IMG/VR virus record: IMGVR_UViG_3300050821_004831
Coordinates: 1 to 30,583 of that record
Direction: 5' to 3' (one strand)
DNA length: 30,583 nucleotides
Origin: a virus
Shown here: in pieces, positions 28,517 through 30,583 of the stretch
Layout of the letters: each line of letters opens with the position of its first letter
Position numbering within the stretch: the stretch's first letter is position 1
Notes under the pieces: model-generated
The model's input: the letters and a program-made list of their open reading frames with translations, nothing else
Told to the model about the DNA's origin: nothing
Database searches by the model: none
Program-made: the position numbers and the translations under genes

Positions 28517-28821
28517 CAGTGAGGGGCGTCGCCTTCGATCTCTATGGGAACGCCGTTGAAAGAGCGCACGGGATAGCCGTCGTGATCTTCATGGCAGGTT
28601 GACAGGATTTTCCCGTTGGAACGGATGGCCTCCAGGTCCATCTTTTGCGCCGTCGCTCGGTCGCAATGCCATCGGTGCGAAGCGATAAGGCTGTGGGTCG
28701 GATCATCGACAGGCAAATGGCAGAGTCGGTGAATGTCGCGCATGGCGGCAAAGTAGCCGCCCGCGGCCTCCACGATCTTCACAACCGGCTGTGCGCCGTC
28801 GGCACGTCGCAATTCAAGCAT
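28516..28821 (-). CDS. Protein resembling the major capsid C-terminus (101 aa)
   Basis: True start is ATG 28821 (MLELRRADGAQ), overlapping the stop of the duplicated small gene. A longer frame reads into other genes and is rejected. Residues ~30-98 parallel the end of this phage's capsid protein: FAAMRD..RLCHLP (FAGMSKMVVHLP), HRWHCDRATAQKMDLEAIR (RPAWYCNRTVRQYLDIQAIR), and HDGYPVRSFNGVPIEI (YDGQPIVEFRGIPIRI). It thus seems to be a capsid C-terminal domain encoded alone, next to the portal gene. Role unknown; perhaps a portal-vertex contact. The family link is my alignment by eye. Confidence 0.68.
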   Translation of the reverse strand: MLELRRADGAQPVVKIVEAAGGYFAAMRDIHRLCHLPVDDPTHSLIASHRWHCDRATAQKMDLEAIRSNGKILSTCHEDHDGYPVRSFNGVPIEIEGDAPH

Positions 28822-28890
28822 CACTGCCCCGTCAAGCTTTTCGCCGCCGACGGCGGCTTGCCCAGCACACCCTGCGGCCCGGTATCGAGC
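28820..28890. repeat. Direct repeat A, copy 1 (71 bp)
   Basis: Matches 29079-29149 with two mismatches, offset 259. A second matched block (28894-28929 with 29279-29314, two mismatches in 36) marks the other end of the duplicated gene. Together they show that the 35-residue gene is a shortened copy of the 77-residue gene. Confidence 0.9.
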
Positions 28891-28928
28891 CGCGCCGGGA
28901 TCGACGGCGGTGAGAACAGCGAGCCCAT
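28821..28928 (-). CDS. Very short copy of the neighbouring proline-rich gene (35 aa)
   Basis: MGSLFSPPSIPARLDTGP followed by QGVLGKPPSAAKSLTGQ. It equals the N-terminus (MGALLSPPSIPAP) joined to the C-terminus (LDTGPQGVLGKPATAAKSLTGQ, given in part) of the gene at 29080-29313, lacking its ~40-residue middle. It starts and ends with TGATG-type overlaps. Probably a duplicated copy reduced by an internal deletion that kept the frame. Confidence 0.55.
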   Translation of the reverse strand: MGSLFSPPSIPARLDTGPQGVLGKPPSAAKSLTGQ

Positions 28929-29080
28929 CACCAATGCCACAGTTTATGGTCGTGGACACCAAGGTCACGGTCGCAAATGTCGCACCAGCCGAACTTGCGG
29001 CTCGAAGTCGAGAGCAGGAACCAGCTTTGGCGATGAGCGATCATGCACCACGTTTTGCGCAAAAGAGCGACCAGTCCCAT
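28928..29080 (-). CDS. Small zinc-binding-like protein between duplicated genes (50 aa)
   Basis: The frame fits exactly between the two copies of the proline-rich gene, with TGATG overlaps on both sides. A basic N-terminal half (LLRKTWCMIAHRQSWFLL) is followed by GWCDICDRDLGVHDHKLWHW, in which C33, C36, H43, H45 and H49 could coordinate one zinc ion. No known family is recalled. It is too small for a nuclease; an RNA- or protein-binding knuckle is conceivable. Confidence 0.6.
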   Translation of the reverse strand: MGLVALLRKTWCMIAHRQSWFLLSTSSRKFGWCDICDRDLGVHDHKLWHW

Positions 29081-29149
29081 CACTGCCCCGTCAAGCTTTT
29101 CGCCGCCGTCGCCGGCTTGCCCAGCACACCCTGCGGCCCGGTATCGAGC
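29079..29149. repeat. Direct repeat A, copy 2 (71 bp)
   Basis: Partner of 28820-28890. It encodes the C-terminus of the 77-residue proline-rich protein. The zinc-like 50-residue gene lies between the two copies. Confidence 0.9.
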
Positions 29150-29313
29150 GTCCCGCCGTAGCCCGCACCTGATGCTCGTGCCGCCGCCGCCCGTTGACTC
29201 GCAGCGGCTTGCGTCACCTGCGCATTCGCCATCGTCGCCGGCATCGCCGCGGGCGGCAACGGCGGCGGCGGTGGAGGTGCCGGGATCGACGGCGGTGACA
29301 ACAGCGCGCCCAT
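29080..29313 (-). CDS. Proline/alanine-rich small phage protein (77 aa)
   Basis: Opening MGALLSPPSIPAPPPPPPLP, then an Ala/Gln/Thr-rich low-complexity middle and the C-terminus TLDTGPQGVLGKPATAAKS. Small proteins with M-G-x-L...PP starts and GxxGD/GK ends often lie between terminase and portal genes; function unknown. A shorter duplicate lies downstream. The ATG overlaps the previous stop. Confidence 0.65.
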   Translation of the reverse strand: MGALLSPPSIPAPPPPPPLPPAAMPATMANAQVTQAAASQRAAAARASGAGYGGTLDTGPQGVLGKPATAAKSLTGQ

Positions 29314-29567
29314 CAGGTCAACAGCTTAAAGCCAGGACCGCCGCCCGGCGGCTGGCCTTGTTGGGTTCCGGTGGTCGGAACGAGGCCGTAGCGCCCGGCC
29401 GGCGCCGCGGCGGCGCGGGTGGATTGGCCAGTGTTGGCACCAATGGCAGCTCCCAATTGTTTTGCACCATAGTCAGGCGGCGGCAGCGCCAGCGAGAGGC
29501 CGCCACCCAGCGGCACCGGCGGCGGGGTGGTGTTGAAGAAGTTGGTAAAAGCTGGCAGCGAGCCCAT
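29313..29567 (-). CDS. Small proline/glycine-rich phage protein (84 aa)
   Basis: MGSLPAFTNFFNTTPPPVPL at the start (similar in style to the two neighbours' MG-L starts), then LALPPPDYGAKQLGAAIGAN and a Gly/Pro/Gln-rich tail ending PGFKLLT. Unknown function, probably flexible. The ATG overlaps the preceding TGA; the stop region overlaps the next ATG. Confidence 0.65.
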   Translation of the reverse strand: MGSLPAFTNFFNTTPPPVPLGGGLSLALPPPDYGAKQLGAAIGANTGQSTRAAAAPAGRYGLVPTTGTQQGQPPGGGPGFKLLT

Positions 29568-29830
29568 CAGTGCTTCGCAAACCCCAATGGGTCATAGGTC
29601 TCGGCGTTAGCATAGCCATCGGCCACGATCGCCGCCAGCTCCATGTCCAGCCGGAGATAAACAAGCTGCTGTGCGGTCATGTGCATCAATTCGTTGGTCA
29701 GCGCCTTGCGCTTCTCGCCGTAGTCCCAGCGCTCTTGTGGGGCGAGTAGGGGCTTTCCGTCGGCGTCATATTTAATGCCGTAGCGGTGGGCCATCACACG
29801 GTTGATGAATTCTTCGCGTTCGTCGGTCAT
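29567..29830 (-). CDS. Conserved small phage protein (87 aa)
   Basis: A soluble helical protein: EREEFINRVMAHRYGIKYDA, KRKALTNELMHMTAQQLVYL and DMELAAIVADGYANAETYDP. No function known. It overlaps both neighbours by four bases (ATGA) or one to two bases. Lies two genes after the terminase. Confidence 0.7.
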   Translation of the reverse strand: MTDEREEFINRVMAHRYGIKYDADGKPLLAPQERWDYGEKRKALTNELMHMTAQQLVYLRLDMELAAIVADGYANAETYDPLGFAKH

Positions 29831-30030
29831 CGCGGGGCGCTTCCTGCCGCACGCTCAAGCGCGTCAGCGATCCGCGCAACGTCAATGAGGAACCCTTCCA
29901 GTAAGCCGATCCCGATCGTCACCAGGGCAATTACCTTCGCCCGTTCGTCAGGCGGCAGCTCGGCGGCAGCAAGTTCACCTGCCATTTTGCGCAAGGTGTC
30001 ACAACGGGTCTCGATTGTTCCAACCGTCAT
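29827..30030 (-). CDS. Small helical protein after terminase (67 aa)
   Basis: MTVGTIETRCDTLRKMAGEL, then PPDERAKVIALVTIGIGLLEGFLIDVARIADAL (in two helices). The hydrophobic helix VIALVTIGIGLLEGFLI is amphipathic rather than clearly transmembrane. The ATG overlaps the terminase stop (ATGA). Possibly an assembly helper; no family known. Confidence 0.7.
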   Translation of the reverse strand: MTVGTIETRCDTLRKMAGELAAAELPPDERAKVIALVTIGIGLLEGFLIDVARIADALERAAGSAPR

Positions 30031-30583
30031 CTGCGCACCTTGAACATCTCGGCAAAAGGCGAATATTCGGGAGATTCGTCTTTGCGCTTTAGCCTCAGCT
30101 TGTCGCTATGATCGCTCTGCCCAATCGGATAGGCGAACGTTAACGCCAGCGCGTCGCCACAATCCGGGCTCGATAGTCCGCGCTTTTTCATGTCCTCTTT
30201 CTTTTCGAGGATGATGCACTCATTGCCGTGCAGCGCGACATAACCGTATTGCACCGCCGGAAGTTCGGCTTTGAGTTCCACGTCATCGGCGATCGCCCCA
30301 TACGTCAGCCAATCCTTCATCGTCTGCCACATTTCCATGCGCTTGTTGCCATAGCGCACGGCGCCGGAACGATTGAGATTGAGCTTGTCCGGCGAGCCTG
30401 CGAACGAGACTGCGGTGACCGGCATGGCGCGTTGGCGGCAGATATCGACCACGCCTGCACCTATGCCGCCGTCGTCGATGAAGATTGCATCGGGGCGATG
30501 CACCTCGTTGACCTCGCCTAGCCGAGCGGCAACTTGCACATTGTCAAGGCCACGGAATTTCAACGGCGGGATCGAGCGGGCAT
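30027..30583 (-). CDS. Terminase large subunit, C-terminal nuclease part (5' end outside window)
   Basis: The visible ~185 residues are the C-terminal RNase H-like nuclease of a phage packaging motor. DAIFIDDGGIGAGVVDICRQ carries the acidic metal-binding residues (D-D pair), followed by RYGNKRMEMWQTMKDWLTYG, ILEKKEDMKKRGLSSPDCGD and ALALTF, the usual end-of-domain SPDxxDALxLT signature with its catalytic aspartate. The ATPase half lies beyond the window's right edge; the frame is open there. It cuts concatemeric DNA and starts this late gene series. Confidence 0.93.
   Translation of the reverse strand, partial: ARSIPPLKFRGLDNVQVAARLGEVNEVHRPDAIFIDDGGIGAGVVDICRQRAMPVTAVSFAGSPDKLNLNRSGAVRYGNKRMEMWQTMKDWLTYGAIADDVELKAELPAVQYGYVALHGNECIILEKKEDMKKRGLSSPDCGDALALTFAYPIGQSDHSDKLRLKRKDESPEYSPFAEMFKVRR

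Noticed and set aside
28516-28968. 150-residue version of the capsid-C-like gene
   Set aside because: The upstream part overlaps the duplicated small genes in another frame; ATG 28821 has the same TGATG junction as its neighbours.
1-30583. Insertion sequence, integrase or attachment sites
   Set aside because: No transposase or recombinase frame and no clear terminal or target repeats were seen. Whether this is a prophage cannot be decided from the window.

Overview
This window is a block of tailed-phage (or prophage) morphogenesis genes. It is almost entirely coded on the minus strand, so biologically it reads from about 30583 down to 1. The order is terminase large subunit (C-terminal part), small overlapping genes, portal, more small genes, scaffold, major capsid, cement-like protein, an accessory zone, small virion proteins, a collagen-like fibre, tail adaptor, long tail nozzle, and a T7-gp13-like acyltransferase-fold protein. 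This is a podovirus-like layout. GC-rich DNA, the twin-arginine-like leader and several small families suggest an alphaproteobacterial (Hyphomicrobiales, for example Bradyrhizobium-like) host; that is inference. No integrase, replication, RNA polymerase or lysis gene is visible.

Region by region. 30583-26413: terminase end, five tiny overlapping genes including a duplicated pair around a possible zinc peptide, a gene resembling the capsid C-terminus, portal, and a 22-residue membrane peptide. 26413-22817: helical proteins, a shortened paralogue of the capsid protein, a gene carrying only the capsid N-arm motif behind a signal-like leader, and scaffold. 22816-21086: a parS-like palindrome, major capsid and cement-like protein. 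20771-19434: coiled-coil protein and a secreted protein. 19277-17418: an accessory island with two plus-strand genes (a DUF3892 protein and a membrane-anchored protein lacking a normal start), a tRNA-like fold and an HTH protein. 17303-12723: an O-antigen ligase-like membrane protein and secreted proteins, some with tail-fibre-like modules. 12723-8421: small basic, zinc-finger, coiled-coil and capsid-staple-like proteins. 8414-1: fibre, tail adaptor, nozzle and terminal small genes.

The genes are tightly packed, mostly with ATGA or TGATG overlaps. A dispersed element of about 49 bp interrupts this packing: six copies read with the genes and lie just before sub-operons, and one degenerate copy is inverted. 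Each has a TTGACC/GTGACC box, a constant 17-base gap and a CACGA-N8-TCGTG dyad. They look like phage-specific promoters with operators. The strongest signals are this element family, three genes that each preserve a different part of the major capsid protein, the parS-like site between scaffold and capsid genes, and the envelope-directed accessory island between head and tail genes.
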